A DNA stretch of 64,000 nt, from positions 1 through 64,000 of the forward strand of contig DYCF01000017.1 in the NCBI GenBank assembly GCA_019418225.1, given 5' to 3'. Below are positions 49,677-58,692 of the stretch, in pieces. This DNA comes from Clostridiales bacterium. Its GTDB lineage: Bacteria; Bacillota; Clostridia; Lachnospirales; Cellulosilyticaceae. The notes under the pieces were generated by a model, which was not told the DNA's origin, did not search any database, and saw only the letters and a list, made by a program, of their open reading frames with translations. The position numbers were made by a program, and so were the translations under genes. The number at the start of each line of letters is the position of its first letter. Within the stretch, counting starts at the first letter, position 1.

Positions 49677-51098
49677 CTATCCAACCATAACCTTTTCTTC
49701 TGGATATTCTATAATCGCTTTATTCTTATCTTGTTTAATCATCAGTGCCACCGCAATGGTAATAGGGCCTAAACGGCCTATAAACATCGCAATAATAATT
49801 ACAATTTTCCCTATGAAACTTAAGCTTGATGTAATCCCTAGTGTAATCCCTACTGTTGCAGTAGCTGATACTACCTCATAGAGAATCTCTATAAAACTAA
49901 AATCTTCTGTAAAGGATAATATGATGGTCATTGTCGTCATAACAGAAATTACAATCATAATAATTGCCAAGGCACGTCTAATAATTTGTCTTGGAATTTT
50001 GCGTTTAAATACAACGGTCTCATCTGAGCCTTTTAAAGTAGATAATGTACATAAAATAAGTACACCTATTGTTACCGTTTTAATACCACCTGCTGTTCCC
50101 GCTGGTGAACCCCCGATAAACATTAAAATAATACTCATAAGCTTCGAACCATCTGTCATTGCATCTAATGGTAATGTATTAAAGCCTGCTGTACGGGTTG
50201 TAACTGATTGAAACATTGCAGTATAAAGCTTTTCTTTAAATGATAATCCCGCTAATGTTGCTGGATTCTTAAGCTCTGCAAAGAAGAAAAATACAAAGCC
50301 AAATACCAAAAGAAAAATAGTAATAATCCATACTAGTCTACTATGCACACTCATCTTATAAAAAGCTTGTCGCCATGTAAATCTTTCTTTCGTTTTTATC
50401 TTATGTGTAATCGCATTAAGTGTATCTACCCACACTGTAAAGCCAAGTCCACCAATGACAATTAGTGCCATAATGGTCAAGTTAAGTAATGTATTACCCA
50501 TATAAGGCGTCAAGCTACTATCACCTATAATATCAAATCCTGCATTACAAAAAGCAGAAATAGAATGGAAAATACCATATATAATACCTTTAAAAATTCC
50601 ATACTCTGGAACAAATACACAAGCTAATAGAATGGCGCCTATACCTTCCACTAAAAAAGTACCTGTTACAATATATCTTGTAAATTTTACAATTCCTGCT
50701 GTTGTATTAAAGTTAAGCGCTTCCTGCATAATGAGCCTATTACGAAGGGTAATCTTACGCCCTAATACAATAAAAATCATACTTACTAAAGTCATAAACC
50801 CTAGCCCACCAACTTGTATACAAAATAAAATCACTATTTTACCAAACGTAGACCAGTGTGCCAAAGTATTCACAACTACTAGCCCTGTTACACACACAGC
50901 TGACGTTGCTGTAAACAATGCATCTATAAATGGTGTAAACGTTCCTTCATTACTACTTATAGGTAGCATAAGAAGTAAACTAGCAATTAAAATAACTAGC
51001 ATAAAGCCTACAACAAGTATTTGTGAAGGGCCTAAATACTCAGTAATGATATTTCTCCGATTTTTTCTTAAAAACCTAAGACTTTCATGCTGTTTCAT
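49677..51098 (-). CDS. potassium uptake membrane subunit TrkH/KtrB
   Basis: A 473-residue K+ translocating protein of the TrkH/KtrB superfamily with four repeated membrane-pore-membrane units; filter regions include TSAVCVTGLVV, SISAFCNAGFDI and VTTRTAGFNTL. The size and single-RCK partner suit the KtrAB type that uses sodium coupling in Firmicutes. GGAGAG precedes the ATG. It is the first gene of the operon with trkA and trmH. Confidence 0.94.
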   Translation of the reverse strand: MKQHESLRFLRKNRRNIITEYLGPSQILVVGFMLVILIASLLLMLPISSNEGTFTPFIDALFTATSAVCVTGLVVVNTLAHWSTFGKIVILFCIQVGGLGFMTLVSMIFIVLGRKITLRNRLIMQEALNFNTTAGIVKFTRYIVTGTFLVEGIGAILLACVFVPEYGIFKGIIYGIFHSISAFCNAGFDIIGDSSLTPYMGNTLLNLTIMALIVIGGLGFTVWVDTLNAITHKIKTKERFTWRQAFYKMSVHSRLVWIITIFLLVFGFVFFFFAELKNPATLAGLSFKEKLYTAMFQSVTTRTAGFNTLPLDAMTDGSKLMSIILMFIGGSPAGTAGGIKTVTIGVLILCTLSTLKGSDETVVFKRKIPRQIIRRALAIIMIVISVMTTMTIILSFTEDFSFIEILYEVVSATATVGITLGITSSLSFIGKIVIIIAMFIGRLGPITIAVALMIKQDKNKAIIEYPEEKVMVG

Positions 51099-51198
51099 TT
51101 TTTCTCTCCTTAAAAAGCATTTAATAAACCTTATTGTATATGATTACCTCTAAAATTTCTACCCTATTCACTTAATTCTTACTTCAAAAGAGTTAACT

Positions 51199-51225
51199 AA
51201 AAAGGGGAACCAACTGGCTCCCCTT
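51199..51225 (-). terminator. terminator of pfkA
   Basis: The stem AGGGGAGCCA/TGGTTCCCCT is followed by TTTTT on the minus strand. Confidence 0.87.
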
Positions 51226-51253
51226 CTCTAGATGTTTTATATATGATTATAAA

Positions 51254-52225
51254 TTATACTAATAATTTACTTACTTCATACATATATTCATCAATATCTT
51301 TTTTCATTTGAAGTGCTTCATTAATATCGTAGTCTACATATTCACCTTTTACATATGCTACAACGCGTTTTGCTTTACCTTCACATAATAAGTCAACAGC
51401 TTTTGCACCCATCATAGCTGCATGTACACGGTCAACAGCAGTTGGTGATCCACCTCTTTGAAGGTGTCCTAAAATAGTTGCACGCGTTTCGATACCTGTT
51501 ACTTGTTCTACTTTTTTAGCAAGTGCTTCACTACCACCGATTCCTTCTGCAACGATAATCATGCAGTGTTTTTTACCATGATGTTTATTATCAAGAATTG
51601 TTTTAATGATTTCTTCATCAGATGGTCTTTCTTTCTCTGGAATAAGTACCATTTCAGCACCTGAACTAATACCACACCATAACGCAATATAACCAGCATT
51701 TCTACCCATTACTTCTACAATAGAACATCTTTGATGAGATGTAGATGTATCACGAATTTTATTAATCGCATCCATTGCAGTATTTACTGCTGTATCAAAA
51801 CCGATTGTATATTCTGTACAAGCAATATCAAGGTCGATTGTTCCTGGAATACCAATTGTATTAATTCCTAAGTTAGCAAGTTTTTCAGCACCTTGGAAAG
51901 AACCATCTCCACCGATTACTACAAGTCCATCAATACCGAATACTTTACACATTTCTGCACCACGTGCTTGTCCTTCAGGTTTGATGAATTCAAGACAACG
52001 TGCTGTTTGAAGGATTGTTCCACCTCTTTGTACAATATCAGATACGCTTCTTGGTGTTAACTCTACAACGTCACCTGAAAGTAATCCGTTGTAACCTTTG
52101 TTAATACCCATTACTTTTAAGCCACGTGCTGTAGCTACACGAACAACCGCACGAATAGCAGCGTTCATACCTGGTGCATCACCACCACTTGTTAAAACAC
52201 CAATTGTTTTTACTTTATTACTCAT
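51254..52225 (-). CDS. pfkA: ATP-dependent 6-phosphofructokinase
   Basis: A 323-residue glycolytic enzyme, phosphorylating fructose-6-phosphate with ATP. The ATP loop TSGGDAPGMNAAIR is at the N-terminus; GGDGS is followed by the sugar-site motif PGTIDLDIACTEYTIGFDTA, with catalytic Asp in TIDLD, and EVMGRNAGYIA. The Gly in GGDGS marks the ATP (not pyrophosphate) type. It is monocistronic, 186 bp downstream of dnaE. GGGGG lies before the ATG. Confidence 0.97.
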   Translation of the reverse strand: MSNKVKTIGVLTSGGDAPGMNAAIRAVVRVATARGLKVMGINKGYNGLLSGDVVELTPRSVSDIVQRGGTILQTARCLEFIKPEGQARGAEMCKVFGIDGLVVIGGDGSFQGAEKLANLGINTIGIPGTIDLDIACTEYTIGFDTAVNTAMDAINKIRDTSTSHQRCSIVEVMGRNAGYIALWCGISSGAEMVLIPEKERPSDEEIIKTILDNKHHGKKHCMIIVAEGIGGSEALAKKVEQVTGIETRATILGHLQRGGSPTAVDRVHAAMMGAKAVDLLCEGKAKRVVAYVKGEYVDYDINEALQMKKDIDEYMYEVSKLLV

Positions 52226-52411
52226 GAAATAACCCCCTTATGGTTGTTTTTTGATAACTCGCCAACTACTTCTTTTTAATTTTAACTGAACTATTAAATA
52301 AATCTGAACTAAGTCGTAATTTCACTAAAGTCATCTAGTTGTCATAGTCAAATCATGCGTTTAACCAACTTTATTTTACTTAAAATATGGGTAAATGGCA
52401 ATAGCTTATGA

Positions 52412-55400
52412 CTATTTATTAACAATAATATGGTTTTCACCGATTAAATCGGCTAATTCTTTAATTAAAGCTTCACTAATTGTTACATTGTACTTATGTG
52501 GAAACGGTTTCTTTGTGCCATCTTCGGTATTTTCGACGATAATTTTAGTATTTCCACTGTATCTCATAAATATGTGTAAGAGTCCATTTCTGACTTCTGG
52601 CGTCCTTAAATCCTCATCTAAACGGAGTAAAATGTGGGGTTCATCGCATCCAGGGTCCAAAATATTCTCTAAGGTTGTTAAATCATCTGCAAGGATTACT
52701 GCATTTGTTTCTTCCTTGATGGACACACGTCCTTTGACAACAAACACACGTTCCTCATTGATTCTTGCAAACTTTTCATAAAGATTTGGGAACACAATAA
52801 CTTCCATCGTTCCTACTGTGTCTTCTAAAGTTAAAAAGGCCATTTTTTTGTTCATTTTAGTGAAAATCACTTTCTTCTCCACTAAAATACCACCCACCGT
52901 AACAGCTTGACCATCTTCTACATTATCTTCTTCATCTTCTCGAATAATAAGCTGATTGCTTTTAAAGTTTGTATACGTTTCTAAGGTTTCTCTTACCTTA
53001 TCTAATGGATGCCCACTTAAATAAATCCCCATGACATCCTTTTCATAGTTTAATAAATCTTTACTATCAAACTCTGGAATATCTGGTAAATGATCTTTAT
53101 CCTCTACCGCTTCATTACCACCTAAACCAAAGAAGTCCATCTGACCACTGATGTTATTTTTACGGCTTAAGTTAATACCATTAGCGATTTGTTTATACAC
53201 TGCCATATACTGACTACGTTTACCACCCAATTTATCAAAAGCACCTGCAAGTATTAAACTCTCAATACTGCGCTTATTCGTATCCTTGCTCTCCATACGA
53301 TTGTAGAAATCTGTAAGACTTTTAAAACTGCCGCCTTTTTCACGTTCTTCTACAATACGGTCAATCATATTTTTCCCTACATTTTTAATAGCTGCAAGCC
53401 CATAAATAATATGTCCATCTTTTGCATCAAAGAAGGCATGCCCCTCATTAATATCTGGTGGCAACACTTTAATATCCATCTTACGACAGGTATCAATATA
53501 TCCTGTAATCTTTGAAGAGTTATCCATAACAGATGTCATAAGGGCTGCCATAAATTCTACTTTATAATAAGTTTTTAAATAAGCTGTTTGATAAGCAACT
53601 ACTGCATAAGCAGCAGCATGAGACTTGTTGAATGCATATTTTGCAAAGTCTACCATCTCATCAAATATCTGATTGGCTACCTCTTCTGGAATACCATTTG
53701 CCACACATCCCGGTACGGTATCTCCATCACCATGTAAGAAAATCTCGCGTTCTTTATTCATGACATCAATTTTCTTTTTCCCCATAGCACGACGTAAGAG
53801 GTCGCTTCGTCCTAAGCTATATCCTGCAAGGTCTCTAACGATTTGCATAACTTGTTCTTGATACACAATACATCCGTAAGTGTTCTCAAGAATTGGCTCA
53901 AGACTTGGGTGGGTATAGGTAATATTATGCATATCTTCCTTACCAGCAATGTACTTTGGAATGAAATCCATTGGGCCTGGACGATAAAGTGATACACCGG
54001 CAATAATATCTTCTAGGCAGTTTGGTTTAAGCTCCTTCATGAAGTTTTTCATTCCTGCACTTTCTAGCTGGAAGATTCCTTCTGTACTTCCTGATGCAAT
54101 GAGTTCATACACTTTAGGGTCTGCATCATCTATATGGTCAATATCAATTTTAATGCCATGATTCTTCTCCACAAGCTTCACTGCATTATCAATAACAGTG
54201 AGGGTTCGAAGTCCTAAGAAGTCCATCTTTAATAACCCTAACTCTTCTAGCGTCGTCATCGTATATTGCGTTGTCACTGCACCATCACTGGCACTGAGTG
54301 GTACATATTCCATAACAGGTCTATTAGAAATAACAACCCCTGCTGCATGCATTGAAGAGTGTCTTGGAAGACCTTCAAGTTTCATAGACGTATCAATTAA
54401 GTATTTAACCTTTTCATCACTTTCATATAAAGCTTTAAGGTCTGAGTTCATTTCTAAAGCTTTTTTAATCGTAATCTTAAGTTCATTTGGAATCATCTTA
54501 GCCACTTTATCGACTTCTGCATAAGGCATATTAATAGCACGTCCTACGTCACGAATCGCTGCTTTAGCTGCTAGCGTTCCAAATGTAATAATTTGTGATA
54601 CCCTGTCAGCACCATATTTACGAATAACATAATCTATAACTTCTTGTCGTCTTTCATAACAGAAGTCAATATCGATATCAGGCATGCTGACACGTTCTGG
54701 ATTTAAAAATCGTTCAAATAGCAATTGATACTTAATTGGATCAATATTTGTAATCTCAAGGGTATAAGCTACGATACTTCCCGCCGCAGAACCTCGTCCT
54801 GGGCCTACTGGAATCCCTTGATCTTTTGCATAACGAATGAAATCTCCTGTAATCAGGAAGTAATCTACGAAGCCCATTTGAATAATAATGCCTAATTCAT
54901 ATTCAAGTCTGTCTTCTAGTTCTTTTGTAACTGGATTATAACGCTTATGCAGTCCTGCATAGCAAAGTTCCCTTAAATACTGCTCAGCTGTTTTACCATC
55001 TGGTACATCAAATTTAGGTAATTTAAGTTCATGGAAAGTAAAACTTACATTACAACGCTCTGCAATCTTATTCGTATTTGCTAATGCTTCCTGAGCATAC
55101 GGGAAAAGTTTCGCCATTTCTTCTGGACTTTTAAGATAAAACTGACCGCCTTCATAAACCATACGGTCTTCATCTTCCATAGTTTTACCCGTTTGAATAC
55201 ATAGAAGAACTTCGTGCGGGTTAGCATCTTCTGCTTGAATATAGTGTACGTCATTTGTTGCAACTAACGGTATATCTAGTTCATCTGCTAAACGTAATGT
55301 CAGCTGATTAACTTTTTGCTGCTGCTGCATTCCATGGTCTTGAATTTCTAAGAAGAAGTTGCCCTTTCCCATAATTTCTTCTAGTGTCAGCGCCATCTCT

Positions 55401-55864
55401 TTAGCTGCATCATATTCATCATTTAGAAGCTTACGGCTCACCGGTCCTGCAAGACAAGCCCCAAGCGCGATAAGTCCTGTATGATTTTCACGTAAGAGGT
55501 CTAAATCAATACGCGGTCTTCGGTAAAATCCTTCTATATAAGCCAGGGATACCATTTTAATGAGGTTCTGATAGCCTTCATTATTTTCTGCAAGCAATAC
55601 TAAGTGATATGACCTAGCATCAATAGGTTCTTTATCAAAACGGGTACGGGCAGCTACATACACTTCACACCCAATAATAGGTTTGACGCCTTTATCCTTT
55701 GCTGCTTTATAAAAATCAATTACACCAAACATTGCCCCATGGTCTGTAATCGCAATGCTCTCCATACCCAATTCTTTGGTGCGGTCTAATAAGTCGTTAA
55801 TCTTAGCCGAACCATCTAAAAGGCTATATTCTGTATGGACGTGAAGATGGGTAAATTTACTCAT
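52412..55864 (-). CDS. dnaE: DNA polymerase III subunit alpha (DnaE)
   Basis: An 1150-residue replicative polymerase of the DnaE1 class. Order of domains: PHP (1-210, THLHVHTEYSLLDGSAKIND at the start), the C-family polymerase palm with the catalytic aspartates in MPDIDIDF, fingers with FNKSHAAAYA, tandem HhH, and OB fold near the C-terminus. In Firmicutes DnaE works beside PolC, extending primers before handing over. The length fits the longer DnaE1 form rather than the short DnaE3. AAAGGAG precedes the ATG. The 275-bp gap upstream holds AT-rich DNA without a clear gene. Confidence 0.97.
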   Translation of the reverse strand: MSKFTHLHVHTEYSLLDGSAKINDLLDRTKELGMESIAITDHGAMFGVIDFYKAAKDKGVKPIIGCEVYVAARTRFDKEPIDARSYHLVLLAENNEGYQNLIKMVSLAYIEGFYRRPRIDLDLLRENHTGLIALGACLAGPVSRKLLNDEYDAAKEMALTLEEIMGKGNFFLEIQDHGMQQQQKVNQLTLRLADELDIPLVATNDVHYIQAEDANPHEVLLCIQTGKTMEDEDRMVYEGGQFYLKSPEEMAKLFPYAQEALANTNKIAERCNVSFTFHELKLPKFDVPDGKTAEQYLRELCYAGLHKRYNPVTKELEDRLEYELGIIIQMGFVDYFLITGDFIRYAKDQGIPVGPGRGSAAGSIVAYTLEITNIDPIKYQLLFERFLNPERVSMPDIDIDFCYERRQEVIDYVIRKYGADRVSQIITFGTLAAKAAIRDVGRAINMPYAEVDKVAKMIPNELKITIKKALEMNSDLKALYESDEKVKYLIDTSMKLEGLPRHSSMHAAGVVISNRPVMEYVPLSASDGAVTTQYTMTTLEELGLLKMDFLGLRTLTVIDNAVKLVEKNHGIKIDIDHIDDADPKVYELIASGSTEGIFQLESAGMKNFMKELKPNCLEDIIAGVSLYRPGPMDFIPKYIAGKEDMHNITYTHPSLEPILENTYGCIVYQEQVMQIVRDLAGYSLGRSDLLRRAMGKKKIDVMNKEREIFLHGDGDTVPGCVANGIPEEVANQIFDEMVDFAKYAFNKSHAAAYAVVAYQTAYLKTYYKVEFMAALMTSVMDNSSKITGYIDTCRKMDIKVLPPDINEGHAFFDAKDGHIIYGLAAIKNVGKNMIDRIVEEREKGGSFKSLTDFYNRMESKDTNKRSIESLILAGAFDKLGGKRSQYMAVYKQIANGINLSRKNNISGQMDFFGLGGNEAVEDKDHLPDIPEFDSKDLLNYEKDVMGIYLSGHPLDKVRETLETYTNFKSNQLIIREDEEDNVEDGQAVTVGGILVEKKVIFTKMNKKMAFLTLEDTVGTMEVIVFPNLYEKFARINEERVFVVKGRVSIKEETNAVILADDLTTLENILDPGCDEPHILLRLDEDLRTPEVRNGLLHIFMRYSGNTKIIVENTEDGTKKPFPHKYNVTISEALIKELADLIGENHIIVNK

Positions 55865-56139
55865 ATTTAGCTCCTTTCTTATGTGCTTTTAATGCATTTG
55901 TATCTTTTGTTTATTTATAAAAACTCACATGAATTAATGTAAGTTACTGTATTATAAACTTTTAATTTCTGCTTAAGAAACTTAATATCTCTTCAGCTTC
56001 CTACACAGCATTTTTAACCTTTTCATTATAGCACACTTACTAAAGATGATACATATATACGTTTTCCCGTCCATCTATTTCCACATACTGCTGTCTACTG
56101 CGCTTATTTTTATAACTCCTTATTATATAAGCCTTATCC

Positions 56140-58497
56140 CTAGTTATTAAATACCACTTTTAGCTTCATATCTTTTCCTGTTACTTCTTGTCCATTTATA
56201 TATAGCCTTTTATCACCATACCCCTTACAGTCAATTGTAAATTCACTACTCATTAATCCTTGATGTCTTCTATTAATTTCAATTTTTACAACCTCATCAT
56301 GTATGACACTTATTTCATATAGATTAAATGCGCCTTCTGTATAATCAAAGCCCTCTCCTGCATCTTCATAGTGTAAATACATCGTACTACCTTTGTTTTG
56401 ACCTAAGTAAACCTCTAATGTTTTATTACTCTCTTTGATTTCACCTGTATAATTTTGTACTTTACTTGTAACTAAAATACTATTAGCCTTTACATATAAA
56501 GGACATACATCAAGAGGTGCTTCTTTAATGATATACTGGCCTCCTTCATATTCCTTATGTGTCCAATAATCAATCCAATTGTCTCCTTTAGGTAAATACA
56601 CCATACGTGCCTTACTGCCTTGTGTCACTATAGGTGCTACAAGGAGATTCTCCCCACATAAGAATTCATCATTTATTTCATAAGTATTCTCATCTTGCTG
56701 ATAATTAAACAGAAGTGGTCTAATAAGTGGGCTGCCTGTTTGGCTTGCCTGCCACATCATATCATAAATATAAGGCAGTAACTTGTAACGTAGCTTAATA
56801 TACTTACGGTTAATTTCCTCTGTCTGTGTATCAAATGCCCAAGGTTCTTGATCCCTTGTTCCCATACATGCATGATTTCTAAAAAGTGGCGTAAATGTCC
56901 CTACTTGTACCCAACGACTTAAAAGCTCACTGCTGCAGTCAAAACCAAAGCCACCTACATCTGTACCGCAGAATGCCATACCACTCAGTCCTAAATTCAT
57001 CAGCATTGGTAAACTCATACGTAAATGTTCCCAGGTACTCTGATTATCTCCAGTCCACACCGTACTATATTTCTGAGAACCAGCATAACAGGCACGTGTG
57101 ACAATAAAAGGCCTTTTCTCTGTATGTTTACGAAGTCCTTCATAAGTTGCCTTTGCCATCAAATGACCATAGACATTATGCACTTCCTTATGCTGCACGA
57201 AAAGCCCATCCTCATTAAACATGACATTATCTGGGAGTGGCCCCTTAAAACTTGCTGGCTCATTCATATCATTCCAGATGCCACTGACACCTACCTTCAC
57301 CATACGTTCTTGAAGGTCTCCCCACCAATTTCTTGTCTTACTATTTAAAAAGTCTGGATAAACTGCGTCTCCAGGCCATACTTCATTATGATAGACCTCT
57401 CCTTCCGGGTCTTTGGCAAAGTAATCTTTTTCGAGTCCCTCTTGATAAACATCATACTTTTCATCTGCCTTTACACCAGGGTCAATAATTGTCACCACTT
57501 TAAAGCCCATTTCATTTAATCTTTTAATCATTGCTTCAGGATTTGGAAAACGCTCATTATCCCATGTAAATACACGGTAACCTGCCATATAGTCAATATC
57601 TAAATATAGCGTATCACAAGGGATATCTTTTTCCCTAAATGCATTTGCTACTTCCATTAATCTAGCTTCACTTTCATAAGACCAACGGCATTGTTGATAT
57701 CCTAAAGTCCACAATGCTGGAAGTGGCATCTTGCCTGTTAAATTCACATACCTTGCTACCACATCTTTTATTTGTGGGCCATTAATAAAGTAATAATCTA
57801 AATTACCATCGACTGCGGCAAAATAATAATACGCACTATTATCCCTTCCCAAATCAAAATGCGTTTCAAAATGATTATCAAAGAAGAGTCCATAAGCCCT
57901 TTCTTGATCTAAGGCTATTAAAAATGGGATAGATTTATAAAGTCTATCAAATGTTTCACCATGTGGATTAGGATTATCTGTATTCCAGTTTACGAGGTGT
58001 GTCTCTCTTTTATTAAGATGTCCTGTATGCTCTCCTACGCCATAAAATTTCATTTCAGGAGGTAGCTGTTTTTTCACACAGATTTTATACTGCATCTCTT
58101 CTCCTGCCACATCATGCCCTTCAGCTTCTGCTAAGCTATAATCAGCACTTCTTCTTACAAAGCCTTTTTCGTCGCCTATGTAATCACCACAAAGCAGTTT
58201 GCCTTGTCGGTCATAAATATTTACATTAAACCCTTCTGTAATTTCTACACATAATTGACTTGTTGTAATTTGTAAACGCTCTCCCTTATCACAACTTGCC
58301 TGACTAACCATAAACTCGCATTTACTACTTAGCATCTCCTCTATGGCCTTAGAAACTTCACCTTCCCTAAAACACGGTACAAAAAATCGTATGATATCTG
58401 AGTTAATTACAAAAACACTTGCGACTTGCTCACTAAATTTAAGTTTAATTTCATTTCCTACAACTTCATAATTCATAAGCTTACCTAAGTTCTTCAT
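56140..58497 (-). CDS. GH31 alpha-glucosidase
   Basis: A 785-residue cytosolic family-31 glycoside hydrolase (no signal peptide). N-terminal beta-sandwich, (beta/alpha)8 barrel with the nucleophile Asp410 in GIWNDMNEP and the acid/base Asp484 in VWTGDNQSTWEH, then two C-terminal beta domains. It removes alpha-linked glucose (maltose, isomaltose or related); exact linkage not readable. The ATG at 58497 follows AAGGAGG; an upstream ATG lacks a site. A LacI/CcpA-type operator covers the promoter. Confidence 0.94.
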   Translation of the reverse strand: MKNLGKLMNYEVVGNEIKLKFSEQVASVFVINSDIIRFFVPCFREGEVSKAIEEMLSSKCEFMVSQASCDKGERLQITTSQLCVEITEGFNVNIYDRQGKLLCGDYIGDEKGFVRRSADYSLAEAEGHDVAGEEMQYKICVKKQLPPEMKFYGVGEHTGHLNKRETHLVNWNTDNPNPHGETFDRLYKSIPFLIALDQERAYGLFFDNHFETHFDLGRDNSAYYYFAAVDGNLDYYFINGPQIKDVVARYVNLTGKMPLPALWTLGYQQCRWSYESEARLMEVANAFREKDIPCDTLYLDIDYMAGYRVFTWDNERFPNPEAMIKRLNEMGFKVVTIIDPGVKADEKYDVYQEGLEKDYFAKDPEGEVYHNEVWPGDAVYPDFLNSKTRNWWGDLQERMVKVGVSGIWNDMNEPASFKGPLPDNVMFNEDGLFVQHKEVHNVYGHLMAKATYEGLRKHTEKRPFIVTRACYAGSQKYSTVWTGDNQSTWEHLRMSLPMLMNLGLSGMAFCGTDVGGFGFDCSSELLSRWVQVGTFTPLFRNHACMGTRDQEPWAFDTQTEEINRKYIKLRYKLLPYIYDMMWQASQTGSPLIRPLLFNYQQDENTYEINDEFLCGENLLVAPIVTQGSKARMVYLPKGDNWIDYWTHKEYEGGQYIIKEAPLDVCPLYVKANSILVTSKVQNYTGEIKESNKTLEVYLGQNKGSTMYLHYEDAGEGFDYTEGAFNLYEISVIHDEVVKIEINRRHQGLMSSEFTIDCKGYGDKRLYINGQEVTGKDMKLKVVFNN

Positions 58498-58569
58498 AAA
58501 CTTCCTCCTTATTTTTAAGAGCCACTTCCATCTCATTTTACTTCCAATAAAATATGGCCTATATTTTCT

Positions 58570-58597
58570 ATTATACTAATATAGAAACCGTTTCCAA
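58570..58597 (-). promoter_or_regulatory. GH31 promoter with LacI/CcpA-type operator
   Basis: On the minus strand -35 TTGGAA (58592-58597) and -10 TATAAT (58570-58575) are 16 bases apart. The palindrome GAAACCGTTTC (58584-58594) overlaps the -35 and the spacer. It resembles both catabolite-response elements and sugar-specific LacI operators. Confidence 0.75.
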
Positions 58598-58633
58598 TAT
58601 ATTTTTTAAAATTTTAAACAATAAAATTTTATC

Positions 58634-58675
58634 AAAAAAATGCCTCAAAACTAATTACTAGTTTCAAGGCATTTT
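58634..58675 (-). terminator. terminator of pheST
   Basis: AAAATGCCTTGAAACTAG pairs with its near-complement and is followed by seven T on the minus strand. Confidence 0.87.
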
Positions 58676-58692
58676 CTTATTTTAATCTATTA

